In this document: one piece after another, positions 1 to 11,790 of the stretch
Layout of the letters: every line of letters begins with the position of its first letter
Position numbering within the stretch: position 1 is the first letter of the stretch
From: Peromyscus leucopus
Taxonomy: Eukaryota; Chordata; Mammalia; Rodentia; Cricetidae
Direction of reading: 5' to 3'
DNA length: 64,000 bases
NCBI RefSeq assembly: GCF_004664715.2
Contig: NC_051069.1
Span: forward strand, 10,157,501 to 10,221,500
The notes under the pieces: generated by a model
What the model saw: the letters and a program-made list of their open reading frames with translations, nothing else
Told to the model about the DNA's origin: nothing
Databases searched by the model: none
Program-made: the position numbers and the translations under genes

Positions 1-395
1 CAGGATGAGTCCCCTCAGGGACTCTTGGGGACATGAAGTGTCTTGGGTCCAAGCCCAGACAGTTGCAGTGTGAGGTACTCGAGATGAGGCCCAGCCCTGG
101 TGTTTTCCCAGCCTTCTGGGGTGCTGATGTACCCTTGAATCTGAGGACTGTGAGATGCTTACATGGGATAGTAGAGTTCGTGGCTTCGCTGGGTGCAAAG
201 GGCTGAGTCCCTGCCCACCTCCGTCCTCTGCCCTAGCTCCTGAGGCTCACTGTACTGCTGCTGGCTTGTGTCTCCTTCCCTTGGTCATCATTTAGGGTCT
301 TCTCCAAGGTCATTTTCCCTGCCACCTGTCTCGACCCGGCGCCTCCTCCTCTTCCTTGCACTTTGTATGCACTGGCACATTTCATTTCCTTTGGC

Positions 396-466
396 ATGGA
401 ATCATTATGTAGGCCAGGCTGGCCTGGAACTTGTGATCCTCTGGTCTCAGCTTGGATTACACCTGT
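396..466 (-). repeat. Degenerate B1 SINE fragment
   Basis: The stretch reads like the complement of the B1 core (TAGGCCAGGCTGGCCTGGAAC followed by a degraded CTGGGATTACA equivalent). It is short and diverged, so the call is tentative. Confidence 0.4.
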
Positions 467-1116
467 GTGCTGTTTTCTTTCTATACTTAGTCGCTGTCTT
501 TATCACCCTGTAGATGATGTCCTTAATTGTCCAACAGCCTTGACAGTTTGCAAGGGAGGTCAGAAGATGGCTGGGAGGCAGTTCTCTCCTCTACCGCGTG
601 GCTTCCAGGCAGGGATGGAGCTTGGGTCATCAGGATTGGTACCCGCCCAGCCATCTCACTCCCGTACCCAAATCCTCCTTTAGCTTACAAAGGGAGTCCA
701 TGTTTGTTGAGCAGAGTTCATACCTCAGATTCTGTGGGCAATGAAACCAGACAGGCCCTGGCTTCCTTTTGAACCCTGTCTGTTCTAGAAGGCAGCACCT
801 GCAGAGACTGCCCGGGGCTGTGAAGAGGGGAAAACGGGAATCGGTTCACCTGTGTGGCTCTTCTTCCACTTGGATGCTTCACATATGGACACCTTTCCAA
901 CTCGTTTATGTCAATGAGTCTGGACCTCACTCCAGCCCTTCCTGGGTATGCTCTTTCTGTGGAGCAAGGAGTCCTAGGGTGATGGGGGATGGGTCCAGAG
1001 AGTCCGTGTCTCCCGTCAGCATCCTGAGAGCTAACATTCTGAGAGGTCTCCTCTCTGGGTCTCTCTCTCTCTGTGCACAGAAACCAGAGGTCAACTTCCA
1101 GGTGATCCACTTCATT

Positions 1117-1312
1117 TTTTTGAGACAGGGTCTCTCACTGGAACCCCAAGTCTTGCCAATCAGGCTAGGCTGGCTGGCCAGGGAACCCCTGGTGTCCACT
1201 TGTCTCGGCCTAACCAGCACTGAAATTGCAAACATGTATCACTAGATCCAGACCTAAGGGTCAAACACAGGTCCTCGTGGCGAGCACCTTGTCAACCGAT
1301 TCTCTCCACCCC
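1117..1312 (-). repeat. B4-type SINE, reverse orientation
   Basis: It begins with T-rich TTTTTTTGAGACAGGGTCTC, continues with the 'AGGCTAGGCTGGCTGGCCAG' motif typical of rodent B4/B1 chimeras, and ends with the complement of a tRNA-like head (CAGGTCCTC...GAGCACC). It is diverged. Confidence 0.65.
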
Positions 1313-3009
1313 ACCACCCCCGGATTTTCTGATGAAGTACTGCATCACTGAAGTCGGTAGCTAAGCAGTTTGCCGGGGGACGGAGGGTGTGTGTGGCCCC
1401 TGGAGGCCCATGGAGAGGGAGGGTGGGTGGGGAGAAACAGTGTTAGCTGAGGCCAAAATCTGCCTTTTCTGCCCTGCTAGTGGTCTCTCAGCCTTCAGGG
1501 AGCATCTGATATGGATGGAGAATACGGTCCAGCCCCGATAGTCAGGGTGATAAACCGCTGTTACATTTTCATATTGGTGGTGCATCTGCTGATAGATGCT
1601 CAGGGAAATTTTTTATTGTACAAACCGTTGCCAACACTAATCAGTGGAGGAGCTTTGATGCCCCAGCGGTATGAGTAGACATGACCCATGTGATACGGCT
1701 GTGGCGGTGGCGGTGGCCCTTTGCATTTTGGGGCCTGGCCTGAGCACCTGCACCTCCTCTTCCACTGACCTCAAGGGCCTGGCTCCCTGCCTATGAGTTA
1801 CCTCTGCATGTCCATTTTGTTTTTCTCCTTAAATCGCAGAAGCACTTAGAACAGAAGAGGGAATGAGTGAGGGAAGGCAACTGGAAGGGAGGCTCTCAAC
1901 CCAGCTGAAGGGAAAACGGGAATGGGGCCTGCTGGCTGCCTGCTTCGTGCCACAGCGGAAGGGCATCAGGCTCTCGGCACCTCTCCCTCTCACACCCATG
2001 GCGGGCACGCGTCCATTGCTCAACATGTCACACTCCCCCCTGCGTGTGCAGTCTCCCACCCCAAGCCCTCTGACTGTCTCCATTTCATCCACTCCAGTGC
2101 CCCTTCCTCAGGAAGCCTTCCATGATCTCTCAGCCAAAAGGCGTCTTAATTCCCATGATGCTTTGCTCGCGCCTCTACTGTGTCTTTTCTCTCCTATAGG
2201 TAACTGGCCTCCAGGAGGCAGAGACTTCCATCCCCTTTTAAACCAAGGCCCTTTGAGTACTCCAAGCTTGGTGACTACCGAATAAAGGGATGGACAGGTG
2301 GAGGAGGCACACACACTGCCGTGCCAAGCTGAGTGTTAGTTGGGATAAAGCTTCCTGATGAGCTGGGCTGAACTCTCCTGAGCTTTGCACAGACTCCTGG
2401 CCTGAGCATCCTTTGTGTGCCCCAGGTCCTGTTTCCCCCTACAGAAAGGCTGAGCACCACATGTAAAAACCCTCCCTTCTCTTTCCAGAAGGCTTGATAA
2501 GCCCTGGCTTATTTGTCCAAGCCACACTTGGAGAATTTTTTTTCCTTTTCCATTTTGTAACAACTCTTTTCCTTTGAAATGAAACCTAAGCACTGAGGCC
2601 GTTTAGACAGATGTTTCTCAGTGGGACGTGCGGCTCTAATTTCTTGATGTGTGCAGGTCCGGCGGCTCCCCAAGAAGCTGCTGCCTGGTTTGCAGGGCCG
2701 GGTTCTCTGGAAGTTCCTGCTGCCCTCCGTGCAGGGGCTCACTGTTAAGACAGTGCACGGCACACCCCAACAGCCCTTTTTAGGGTGTCCCTGGCCCGGG
2801 AGATGGCCAGACAAGGAAAGAAGCAAGCTCACAAATGTCAGACCTCCCCCACACCATGCAGCTGGCAGAGACTGAGCACTATGGGACACTCAGTGTCCCA
2901 GCACACAGATCTGGGAAAGGGGGAAAAACTTGGAGGTTAAAGGACAAATATGCTATTGCTCCTGGACCCAGCAGAGCGCTTACAGTTAGTGCTGGGCTAT
3001 CCTACTTGG
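1313..3009. other. Intronic stretch without recognised features
   Basis: The sequence is mixed-composition and non-repetitive. Short open frames on both strands lack splice-site context or any family resemblance that I recognise. I see no RNA gene or mobile element. Confidence 0.5.
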
Positions 3010-3090
3010 GCTAAACAACTTGGGGTGAATCACCTTCCCCCTCGCAGCCTCCCTTCCTCATCTGTAAAATGAGGGCCTTGGATAGGCTTT
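3010..3090 (+). repeat. MIR fragment
   Basis: It contains CCTTCCTCATCTGTAAAATG, the conserved 3' MIR block. It is an ancient mammalian-wide SINE. Confidence 0.5.
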
Positions 3091-4084
3091 GGTCTGAGCA
3101 GTGGCCAGTGAGCAGGTCCTGTGTGTGGGGCACCGTGAGCTTCAACAGAGGGGAGCGGAGGATCATGCAGAGGGACAGGGCCCAGGCAGGGGCACAGAGG
3201 GACGGCTCTTGTTCGGCCACTTGAGGATCTGTCCCTGAGCAGTGGTGCCTGGTAGATAGAGGCTTGCATCATGAGTAGTGCTACCTGGGGGTGGAGGTCT
3301 GGGCCCACGGGGAAGAGCTGAGTGACTCCCAGGTCAGGGACAAGTGCCTGTCGGTGTGACTTCTAAGGTATCTCTCCTGGTGAAGGCTGTGCTGGCATGA
3401 ACCAGAGAGCCAGAGACATCCCTGCCTTCCATAGAGCTGAGACCCTCACACGGATTCTTCCCGACCCTTCCCACCCTACCTCCCTGACAGTGCAGCCCAT
3501 CCCTCCTCCTTTCACAAGTCCAAAGAACTCCAGTTAGAGCGCTTCTACACATCCAGCCTTTAGATATTGCAAAACCATGCTGTCATCTATGAAGTTGGCT
3601 TTCAGGGACAATGTAACCAAATCATAAAACAAAACCAAAACTCTTGGTGTTTTAATTAAGCTTATGATTCTGTGTTGGGTCTCATTCATAGCTGTCCTCT
3701 GACTCCATGGCAAGTGCCACACTGCCCCTGATGGGGTTGTCCCCTTGTGCTTTCAGGGGGCCTGTGTTCTTACCATTAGTCACATGCTTGGATTCAGACA
3801 CTAAGGGTCTCTGATACCATAGACCTCTCACCAAGGAGGGTCTCGGCAGCCCTAGACTCACCCTGGGATGGTTAAAAGCAGAAATTCCAGGCACCCCCCT
3901 CTAGCAAGTCTGCCCTGGTGATTGACTGAGAAACCCAAGTGTTAGTTCTGTTCAGCAGGTGATTCTGTTCTGCAACCAGCTCTGGGACTCCTTGGCCTGT
4001 ATTAAGTCACCAGACTTGGAAATGATGCAAATCATATCACCTGGGCATAGAGGGCAGGTGGCCAATCAAGAAATCATTGATATG

Positions 4085-4156
4085 GTAGGGGGTGCTCAGC
4101 TGTGGATCACTTACTTAGCATAAGCAAGGCTCAGGGTTGATCTCCAGCACTATCTC
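4085..4156 (+). repeat. ID-type SINE
   Basis: It shows a tRNA-like ID layout: GGTGCTCAGCTGTGG, CTTAGCATAAGCAAGG, then a GGTTGATCTCCAGCAC block. It is degenerate and lacks a long poly(A) tail. Confidence 0.55.
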
Positions 4157-4241
4157 TATCTCCAAATTAACAAAAACCAGGGCACGTGTTCATCTGTTTT
4201 CACCTAAGTCCAATGTGCCAACTGATTGGGCCACTGGAGCT

Positions 4242-4295
4242 CCCATCCATCCGTCCATCCATCCATCCATCCGTCCATCCATCCATCCATCCATC
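4242..4295. repeat. (CCAT)n microsatellite
   Basis: About 13 copies of a CCAT/ATCC tetramer occur with two CCGT variant units. Confidence 0.95.
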
Positions 4296-4419
4296 TTCAA
4301 AGTCCTCCATAGGAAGTGGTTGTATGAGTGGGTCCTTTGTGGGAGTTAATTTTCTAGTAGGTATGAGGCTAAGGGATTTCCCTGAGGTTCATTAGTCCTC
4401 ACAAAATCCCATGACTTCT

Positions 4420-4942
4420 TTTTTTTTTTGAGACTGAGTCTCATGTAGCTCAGGCTAGCTGATAAGTCTTTTTGCACTCTGATAGGCCTCTCCACCGACG
4501 CAACAAGGGGTGGGGGTTGGGGCGGCAGATCGTAAGAACCACGTGTCTGTTTTCTGGGATGCAGCTTATACACCCTGTGAGAGTGGTCTTGAGCCTCTCT
4601 GGGGGAGGAGCTGTGTTTGGCAGGCTTGGTAGGGACAGGTTTGGGGAAAGAGATGGGGGAGGGGAGTTGATGTGGATCTTCCATCAGATCATTCCAGACT
4701 CTTGGGGTATGGGGGTGCCAGGGTGCCAGGGGCTGAGGTGGAGCTCCCACCCAAGCACTAGCCTTGAACTGCCTGTGTAGCCGAAGCTAATCCCAATCTT
4801 TAATCCCCCTGTCTCAATCTCCAAGTGCTGGAATTATAGGTATGTACTACCACACTCAGTCTATGTGGTTCTGGGGATCAAACTTAGCGTTTCCTGTATG
4901 CTAGACAAGAGCTCTACTCACTGAGATTCATCCCTAGCTCAT
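4420..4942 (-). repeat. ID-B1 dimeric SINE, split by about 270 bp
   Basis: A poly(T) plus GAGACTGAGTCTCATGTAG start (4420-4475) looks like the B1 3' end in reverse. The rest of a reverse B1 (CCAAGTGCTGGAATTATAGG) followed by a reverse ID head resumes at 4750-4942. The 4476-4749 segment between them is not SINE-like and I do not recognise it. Confidence 0.6.
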
Positions 4943-4955
4943 AATGACCCCACAG

Positions 4956-4956
<1 letters not shown>

Positions 4957-5006
<50 letters not shown>
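4957..5006. repeat. (GA)n microsatellite
   Basis: An uninterrupted GA dinucleotide run of about 25 units directly follows the SINE remnant. Confidence 0.97.
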
Positions 5007-5007
<1 letters not shown>

Positions 5008-5249
5008 TCCAATTTTGAAGTTTCAGAATTTCTAGTGATGCTAAGGCACTCAGCTGGAAGCTGGTAAAGACTCAACTCCTAGATCTCCCCCTTTTTTCTT
5101 GGTCCCTCCTTGAGGGGCAGAGGGGGGGGGTACAGGACAGCTGCCAGCCCAGTATAGTGTCATGGCATCCTTTCAAACACTTTCTGTTTGGCTCAAAGCT
5201 CAGATTGTCTTCATTTTCTCCCTCTAGATCGTGATGAATAAATATTCTT

Positions 5250-5463
5250 TTTGAAAATTTATTTATTTTATGTCTAGGGGTGTTTTTGCTTGCATGTGTG
5301 TCTCCCCACTTGAGTGCTTGGTGCCCATGGAGGACAGAGATGGGTCTTGGTCCCCTGGGACTGGAGTTATAGATGGTTGTGAGCTGTCATCTGGGTCCTA
5401 GGAAACAAACCCAGATCTGCAAGAACAAGTGCTCTTAACCACTGAGCCATCTCTTCAGTCCCC
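5250..5463 (-). repeat. B3/B2-family SINE, reverse
   Basis: It starts with the reverse A-rich tail (TTTATTTATTTTATG), contains CTGGAGTTATAGATGGTTGTGAGC and ends with the reverse tRNA-derived head (CTTAACCACTGAGCCATCTC). The length is typical of B3. Confidence 0.85.
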
Positions 5464-6624
5464 ATCCCCCAAAGTGGCCATTCTTACAGAATTGTTCTTG
5501 TTTGGAGAAGTCCTAAAGAAACAGAATGGCTGCAGACTCACTTGAGGTACTGGCGAGGAAAGTCTGTCATTATATTTTTGAAGATGCCCCCATTTTGCAT
5601 TCCAGAATCGTAAGCGCTGCATTTGGGAAGGGTAGAGGATAGAAAGTGGGAGCTTCAGCCACAGGCTGTGCCATCAGGTGTGGCCAGGCTGCTGCCCTTC
5701 CTTACCTACCTGCTTGCCTGGCTCCACTGTGGCTGACCCTTCCCTACTTGACAGGGAAAAGGGGTCTCCGCGTCTCCTACACAGGGGCCGTGGTCCGAGG
5801 ACCCCATCTAACAAGATGTCTAGCTTTGTGCTTCCCTGGGATTCAGTATGGATCTTACTTGAGTTCTAGAACTTTCTTCTCCCTTCATACTCCTTTCTGT
5901 GGACCCAAGTCTCGCACTGAAGCTGCAAAGACTAGCATGAAGTGAGCTCTACTCTTGGGGCTCACAGACGCCCTTCTATACCTCCTAACTTTCCATCTCA
6001 TCCCCCCTCCTTCCTTTTTCCATTTCTCCTAATTGGTTTTTCTCACAATGTTCTTTCCAGGTGGCTTCAGACTGACTCACAGCAGCTGAACCAGGAGGGA
6101 AACATTCTAGAGGTTAGGCATAGATATAAGAACTCAAGAGAAAACCACAGAGACATCACCACAACCAGCTCAGTTCAGAAACAAGCGTGGCACCACCAAG
6201 GAGGCATTGGGGGGCGGGGTGCATCTGAAAGCGCTTGAAATCCCAAGGTCTTGGTTGTGTTGCAGTCGGGGATAGTTAGAAGGAAGCATTCTCTCTAAGC
6301 CTGGGGAAAACTCTGGTTAGGTTAATGGGGATCCATCACAGCTAAAATGATTGAGAAAGACATTTATTAGTACACTGTTGTGTTTTTCTAACAGTATACA
6401 ACCACTGAAAATGTGGCTGCACTCTGATTGTCAATGAAAGGCCAAGTTTTGTTTGTTTGTTTTCTTTTGGTGCAACCTGCTGATGGGAGAAGTTCATGCT
6501 GCTGGGCTGTCACACTTATGGCAAACCGGTAGTTGGGTAGAGGAACCTACCAACCTGCGCCCTCTAGTGCCAGTTAGGATAAATGCAGCTAAAGTTGTTT
6601 GGTGCCATAAAACTGACTACATAA
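5464..6624. other. Intronic stretch without recognised features
   Basis: I see no repeat family, RNA gene or exon here. A 99-codon open frame on the plus strand (5646-5945) has no splice context or recognisable domain. Confidence 0.5.
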
Positions 6625-6742
6625 TATGGCATGATGGGACACGCCTTTAATCCCAGTACTTGGGAGGCAGAGGCAGGTGGAGCTCTATGAGTTCCAGGCC
6701 AGCCAGGGCAACTTAGTGAGACCCTGTCTCAAAAACAACCCC
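6625..6742 (+). repeat. B1 SINE
   Basis: It contains CACGCCTTTAATCCCAGTAC, GGGAGGCAGAGGCAGG and the terminal AGACCCTGTCTCAAAA. It is 5' complete but slightly short. Confidence 0.9.
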
Positions 6743-6855
6743 TTCCCCAAAATGAGATAGTCATTCCTTAGTGTCCATGGGAAATTGGCTCCAGGAACTC
6801 CATGGACACCCAAAATCTGCAGCTGCTCAAATTCGTACATAAAAGAGCTCAAGTT

Positions 6856-7160
6856 GGGGCCTGGCAAGATTGTGCAGTGGTAAGAGTGCTGCACAAGCGT
6901 TGGGACCTGGGTAAAACACTGGGCATGGCCATGTGTCCCCGTAACCCTGGTGATGTGCGGGCTGGGAGCAGAGACAGGAGCGTTGCCCAAGCTTGCTGGC
7001 TGCTAGCCTAGCTCCAGGTGCAATGAGAAGCTCCATGTCAACAGAATAAGGTAGAGAGTGAAAGAGCAGGTACCTGATGTCTTCTGTCTTTTCCAGGCAT
7101 GCACGGGGGCATGCACATCCATAATACATACGCGTGTATTCAACGCATTCCCACCCTCAC
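6856..7160 (+). repeat. B4-like composite SINE (degenerate)
   Basis: A tRNA-like head (GCAAGATTGTGCAGTGGTAAG, ACCTGGGTAAAAC) is followed by a middle (CCCGTAACCCTGG) and a tail ending in CATGCACGGGGGCATGCACA. The order fits B4, but divergence is high. Confidence 0.5.
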
Positions 7161-7320
7161 ACATGCAAAATGGCTTAGCATTTGCGTAGAACCTATACAC
7201 ATCACCTCATATACTTTAAGTCACCTCTAGGTTACATTAAATTTATAATCCAATGCAAACAGCTATTTAAATGGTTACTGTAATGTATTATTTAGAGGAT
7301 ATGATAAGAAAATAAACTGG

Positions 7321-7490
7321 CTGGGTGGTGGCACACGCCTTTAATTCCAGCACTCGGGAGGCAGAGGCAGGCGGATCTCTGTAAGTTCGAGGCCAGCCTG
7401 GGCTACCAAGTGAGTTCCAGGAAAGGCACAAAGCTACACAGAGAAACCCTGTCTCAAAAAAACCAAAAAAAAAGAAAAAAAAAAAAGAAA
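7321..7490 (+). repeat. B1 SINE with perfect target-site duplication
   Basis: This is a full-length B1 with an A-rich tail, flanked by a 15-bp perfect duplication AAGAAAATAAACTGG at 7306-7320 and 7491-7505. Its 3' half carries the GGAAAGGCACAAAGCTACAC variant that I associate with cricetid B1. The intact duplication indicates fairly recent insertion. Confidence 0.95.
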
Positions 7491-8215
7491 AAGAAAATAA
7501 ACTGGACATGTTCAGTACAGATACATTTTTATATAATATGTTCAGTCTATAATTTATTGAGATCTGTGGATTCAGAACTCACAGACATGGAGGACCAAGT
7601 GTACCAGCCTTGAAATCGTAGGAATCTGCTTTGAAGATGGCATGGGTTTTATCTGAGTTTCTTTGCTCCCTCACGTGAGACACTCTCCTTGCCTCTCTTG
7701 CCCTGGACTTGGGAAGGATGTAGAGAGTCACAGAATGGATGGTGTTGGCTTTGGAGAAGTGGGTAGGGTGAGGAGGCTGCAGGCCACTGTGCAGGGGTGG
7801 GGAGAGAGGGCAGAGGATGGGAAGAGGCAGGCCGAGAAGATGCTGAATTGGCAGTTCCGCCTGGCTTCCCTGAACTGGCCAAATCCAGTTTATTTTCTTT
7901 CTTGGGGGTTAGTAACCAGGAGACCTTCTTTCAGCATTTCCACTCCCATGACTCTGTGCCTCTTTACCCATAAAGCATACTGTTTGGACCCCTGCCTTTC
8001 GGAGTTGAGCACCAAGCGTATTCTCTGGCTGTAAAGGCATGCTCTTGGCTCCAGCCCTGCTGTTGTCTGTGTGTGAGGAGTCACCTGGGCCATCACTCAC
8101 ACACGCTGCCAGTCCTGGCACCTTCCTGCATTGATTCAGAATTAAAAACATAAACAAATAAAAGGAGAGCAGAGAAAAAACTGACTTGGGAGCCTTAAGG
8201 AGCCTTGAGAACTGC

Positions 8216-8281
8216 GTCTCACATCTGGCTGTGTCTCACATCTGGCTGTATCTCACATCTGGCTGCGGCTCACATCTACAC
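8216..8281. repeat. 17-bp tandem repeat, about 4 copies
   Basis: Units at 8216, 8233, 8250 and 8267 have the form GTCTCACATCTGGCTGT with few substitutions. It is a small minisatellite. Confidence 0.95.
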
Positions 8282-8929
8282 ACTGCTCCTGACTCTGCAC
8301 CAGGTTCTGGGGCTGGCAGCCCCTCTCCCACCTCCCCATGGCTCCTCTTGGGCTGTTCTGTGCCACTTGGGGGTATGAGGTGATCCCAGCCCCATCGATG
8401 AGGACAACTGCCTGGCTTCCTACTCCCCTCTCTGAGCCTCCCACAATCCCCTCTCGCCTGCCTGCCTGCCTGCCGTGCCAGAGCCTGCCCAGCGGCTTGG
8501 CCTGGGGCCTAAGCCAGCCTTTCCCTAGACTATGGTTTCCCCCCTTCTCTCTGGCCCCTCCTGCAGTGGGTGTCATCCTACCCACCGGTTTGCTTCTGTC
8601 GTGATTTATCCTCTAACCAGAATGAGTCAGGGTGTGGATTTTTTTATTTGTTCCAAGGGAAAATAGCAGAAGGCATTTCTGTGCTGTGGGGTTGGGAGCC
8701 TGCTCTGGGGGCCTGAGTCGGGAACAAAGCAGAGCATATTCCTCAGTGACTTCTACAGTACTAAAGGTCAAGGCTGCCCCAGGCCTGTCACTGAGGAAGG
8801 GGGACCAGACTGAAGATCTGTCATTCTGCCCAAGCAGCCATTCAAGCATCTTCCCTTGGGGCTCCCTCTCTTTCCCCAGGAAAGGCCTGTGATAGACCCT
8901 CTATGTCACCTCCTCCTTCCTCATCAGGA

Positions 8930-9030
8930 TGCTCAGGGGTTTGCACCCCTGGGCCCTTTTGTTGGATGAAGAGACTGTGGTACAGAAGAGGGCTGTGATG
9001 TGCTCGAGTCTCGTGGCTGGGAAGGCAGAG
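8930..9030 (-). repeat. Possible MIR fragment, reverse
   Basis: GATGAAGAGACTGTGGTACAG followed by GATGTGCTCGAGTCTCG resembles the reverse MIR order (GAGGAAACTGAGGCACAG, then GTGACTTGCCC). The match is weak. Confidence 0.4.
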
Positions 9031-9034
9031 CATT

Positions 9035-9233
9035 TCATACAGCCTGAGCTGTCCTTGAACTCACGCTGTGTAGCCAAGGACGATCTTTTGATCCTTCTGC
9101 CTTCACTTCCCGAGCGCAGGGGTTGCAGGGGTGAGCCACCATGCCAGGGTTATGCAGGGCTGGGAATTGAACCCGGGGCCTTGTGCATGCTAGGCAAACA
9201 CCCTGTCCACTGAGCCCGCATCCCCAGCCCCGC
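9035..9233 (-). repeat. ID-B1 dimeric SINE, reverse
   Basis: It has a reverse B1 part (GTCCTTGAACTCACGCTGTG, GGTGAGCCACCATGCC) then a reverse ID part (GAACCCGGGGCCTTGTGCATG, CTGAGCCCGCATCCCCAGCC). Confidence 0.85.
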
Positions 9234-9534
9234 TGTGTGACTTTGGAGACTAGATTTTGCTGGCAGGGAGGCAGGCATCCCCAGCTGTCCACCCTCAGCG
9301 AGCCCTTGGGTGTAGATGTGGAGAACCCTAGGGCAGTACAAGCTTTCTAGTAAAGGGGGGCTGGTGCAGAAAGCCCCAGGAAAGAGACAGTGCCTCGTTC
9401 TGAGTGGGCATCAGCCAGGGCATCTTGTGGTCTGGGATCCGGGATGACAGGTGAACTGCCTCTTTGGTACCTCTCACCTAAGTGCTCATTAATTCAGGTG
9501 GAGCTGTCCTAGGAGGTAGAAGCTGCCCTGAGCT

Positions 9535-9655
9535 GGCAGCTGGAGATGCGTTTCAGCCCTGGCTCTCCCACTACTTGTCATGGGACTCACTTTAGTATCG
9601 ATCTGCCTCCGGGCCTTGGCTTCCTCGTCTGTGAAGTAACGGGGGTTGGGAGAAC
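9535..9655 (+). repeat. MIR SINE
   Basis: It has the order CAGCCCTGGCTCTCCCACTAC, then a CTTCCTCGTCTGTGAAGTAA block, as in MIR. Confidence 0.6.
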
Positions 9656-9944
9656 CTCTCAGACCAACCTCCCGGTAAGGTGGAGTTGGTACAGGGGCGC
9701 AGAGGCCCTGAAGGCCCCACTCATGGTACTGTGTGGTCCACCTGGGCTTCCTGGGGATGCTCACAGCCCTGGACCACCCCTACCCCACCTCTGCCTCTGA
9801 GGACTGTGTTCCATGGAAGGCTTCGGCAATGGTGGTCCTGCTTTCAGGATGAGGAGCTGTCTGTCCTGCCTGGCGTCTCCATAGCCCAGATACCATGCCT
9901 GATAGGACTCTGGGAGAGACTGGGGTGCATTCTACCTTTTCCCC

Positions 9945-10552
9945 TGTCACGGTGATAAAATGCTCTGACCAAAAGCAATTTGGTGAGCAAAGGGTTTATT
10001 TGGCTTACACTTCCAGGTCCCAATCCTTTATTGAGGGAAGTCAGGGCAGAGACGTGAAACAGGCACTTGACAAGGGATCCATGGAGGAATGCATGGACTA
10101 GTTCCCTGTCTGCCTTGCTCTGCTGGCTTTCTTACACAGCCCAGGATCACAAGCCTAGGGATGCTGCTGCTCACAGTGGTCTGAGCACTCCGGAATCAAT
10201 AGTCATCAAGACAGTGCCCCACGGACATGCCCCCAGGCAAATCTGATCCAGGCAATTCTTCAGTTAAGGCTCCCTCTTCCCAGGCGACTCTAGGTTGGGT
10301 CAAATTTGTTTGTTTGTTTAGATTTATTATTTTGGTTTATGTAAAGGCTGCATGAGTTTATGTGTACCACACAAGGCAAGTGCCAGTGAGGGTTAGAGGG
10401 TGGCAGATCCCCTGGAACTGTGGTTACAGTTGGTTGTGAGCTGCCTGATGTGGGTGCCGGGAACCTGGGTCCTCTGCGAGAGCAGGAAGCGCTCTTAACC
10501 ACCGAGCCATCCCTACAGCCCTGCTTGTGCCAAGTTGACAATAAAAACTAAG
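9945..10552 (-). mobile_element. ERVL-like rodent LTR, reverse, split by a B3
   Basis: It starts TGTCACGGTGATAAAATGC with CAAAAGCAATTTGGTGAGC, the reverse of the TTTTGTCA...CAGTAA 3' end seen in the plus-oriented copies at 13.4 kb. It ends with CAAGTTGACAATAAAAACTA, the reverse of the LTR start. A B3 SINE (10304-10520) interrupts it. The family assignment (ERVL/MT2-like) is tentative; kinship with the other copies in the window is seen directly. Confidence 0.65.
10304..10520 (-). repeat. B3 SINE, reverse, nested in LTR
   Basis: It contains TTAGATTTATTATTTTGG, CCCCTGGAACTGTGGTTACAG and CTTAACCACCGAGCCATCCC. It sits inside the reverse LTR, so it inserted later. Confidence 0.9.
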
Positions 10553-11294
10553 CAGAAGAGGTTAGTGACCCGTGCCAGACACGTGTGACCTTGTCCTCTC
10601 AGGACCACCACGTGATGCCATGTTCTGGTGGAGGTGCTGCCGAGAACTGTGGCCAGATCTGCACCTCGCCATGGGGGAACATTTGCTTCCTAACTTTGCT
10701 GGTGTCTGGGTCCCTCTCCTCCCCACCCCATCCCCCTGTTAGACACACAGTCACATGGCTCTGGAAGCCTCTAACCACACAGCCCAGTTAAACGGTTGCC
10801 AGAGCACCCTGATCAGAAGGTGGGCACTTGAGACTGGGTGAGTGAAGCCATCACACCTGACCCCATTCCCAGCAGCAACCACAGCCATGCCCCAGATGTT
10901 CTTTCTCCCAGAGAGAAGTTTCTACTCCCCTAGGGCAGCCTGGACTTGGGAGCCCAAGGCAGCTCCTACAGGGATTGCACCTCACCCGTGTCTCCACCCT
11001 CTCGCTGCATGCTGCCCCCTCTCTCCATCTTCTTTCTGCCCGGGATCTCCCTTCCTTCACCTTCACCCCTCCTCTGTGTGCACACACACTCCTTCCCACC
11101 AGGGCATCTTGGGTGCTCGTTCACCCAGGAGATGTACCAGGCTCTGGGAAGCCCCACCTAGGCACCTTACCTCTCTGTCCTTAAGGGTACAGGTTGAGCC
11201 ACTGAGCCATTGATGGCTTCCTAGGAAAGGAGGGGGAGAGGTAGCCTCCTCTTGCTGGGTAGCCGGCAACCTCTATCCCATCTCCAGTAGAGAT

Positions 11295-11433
11295 TCGGGT
11301 GACGGAGAAGAGAAGAGGGGAGCGGTGGTGGGGGAGGATGAGGGGAAGTGAGGAAGGGGAGAGGAGACTGAGATGGAGGGGGAGAGGAGGAGAGGAGAAG
11401 AAGGAAGAGGAGGAAGAAGAGAAGGGATTTGCA
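11295..11433. repeat. Purine-rich low-complexity tract
   Basis: The plus strand is almost entirely A and G with GGA, GAGG and GAA motifs. The reverse-strand open frames through it encode S/P/L-rich nonsense. Confidence 0.9.
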
Positions 11434-11443
11434 GTCGCAATGG

Positions 11444-11790
11444 AAACAGATCTCTCGATGTGTCTACGAGGATGCTTCCAGAAGGGTTTATCTGAGGAGG
11501 GAAGACCCACCCTGAATGTGGCCTGCACCATTTCATAGGCTGGTGTCCCAGACTGAATATGAAGTAGAGGGTGAGCTGAGCACCAGCGTTCATCTCTGTC
11601 TGCTCCCTGGCTGCAGATGCCATGTGACCGGCTGCCTTCCGTTCCTGCCACCATCCTGCTGGACCATGACGGACTCCCCCTCTCACTGGGAGCCAGAATA
11701 ATCCCTTCCTCCCTTCGATTGCTTCGCCAGGCGTTTTGTCCTAGCACTGAAAATGTAACTGAAAATACACACACCCGGGCAGTTGACCAC
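11444..11790 (+). mobile_element. ERVL-like rodent LTR fragment
   Basis: It contains GAAGACCCACCCTGAATGTGG, CACCATTTCATAGGCTGG, GATGCCATGTGACCGGCTGC and a 3' GTTTTGTCC...GTAACT end, in the same order as the other copies in the window. Its 5' end is missing. Confidence 0.65.
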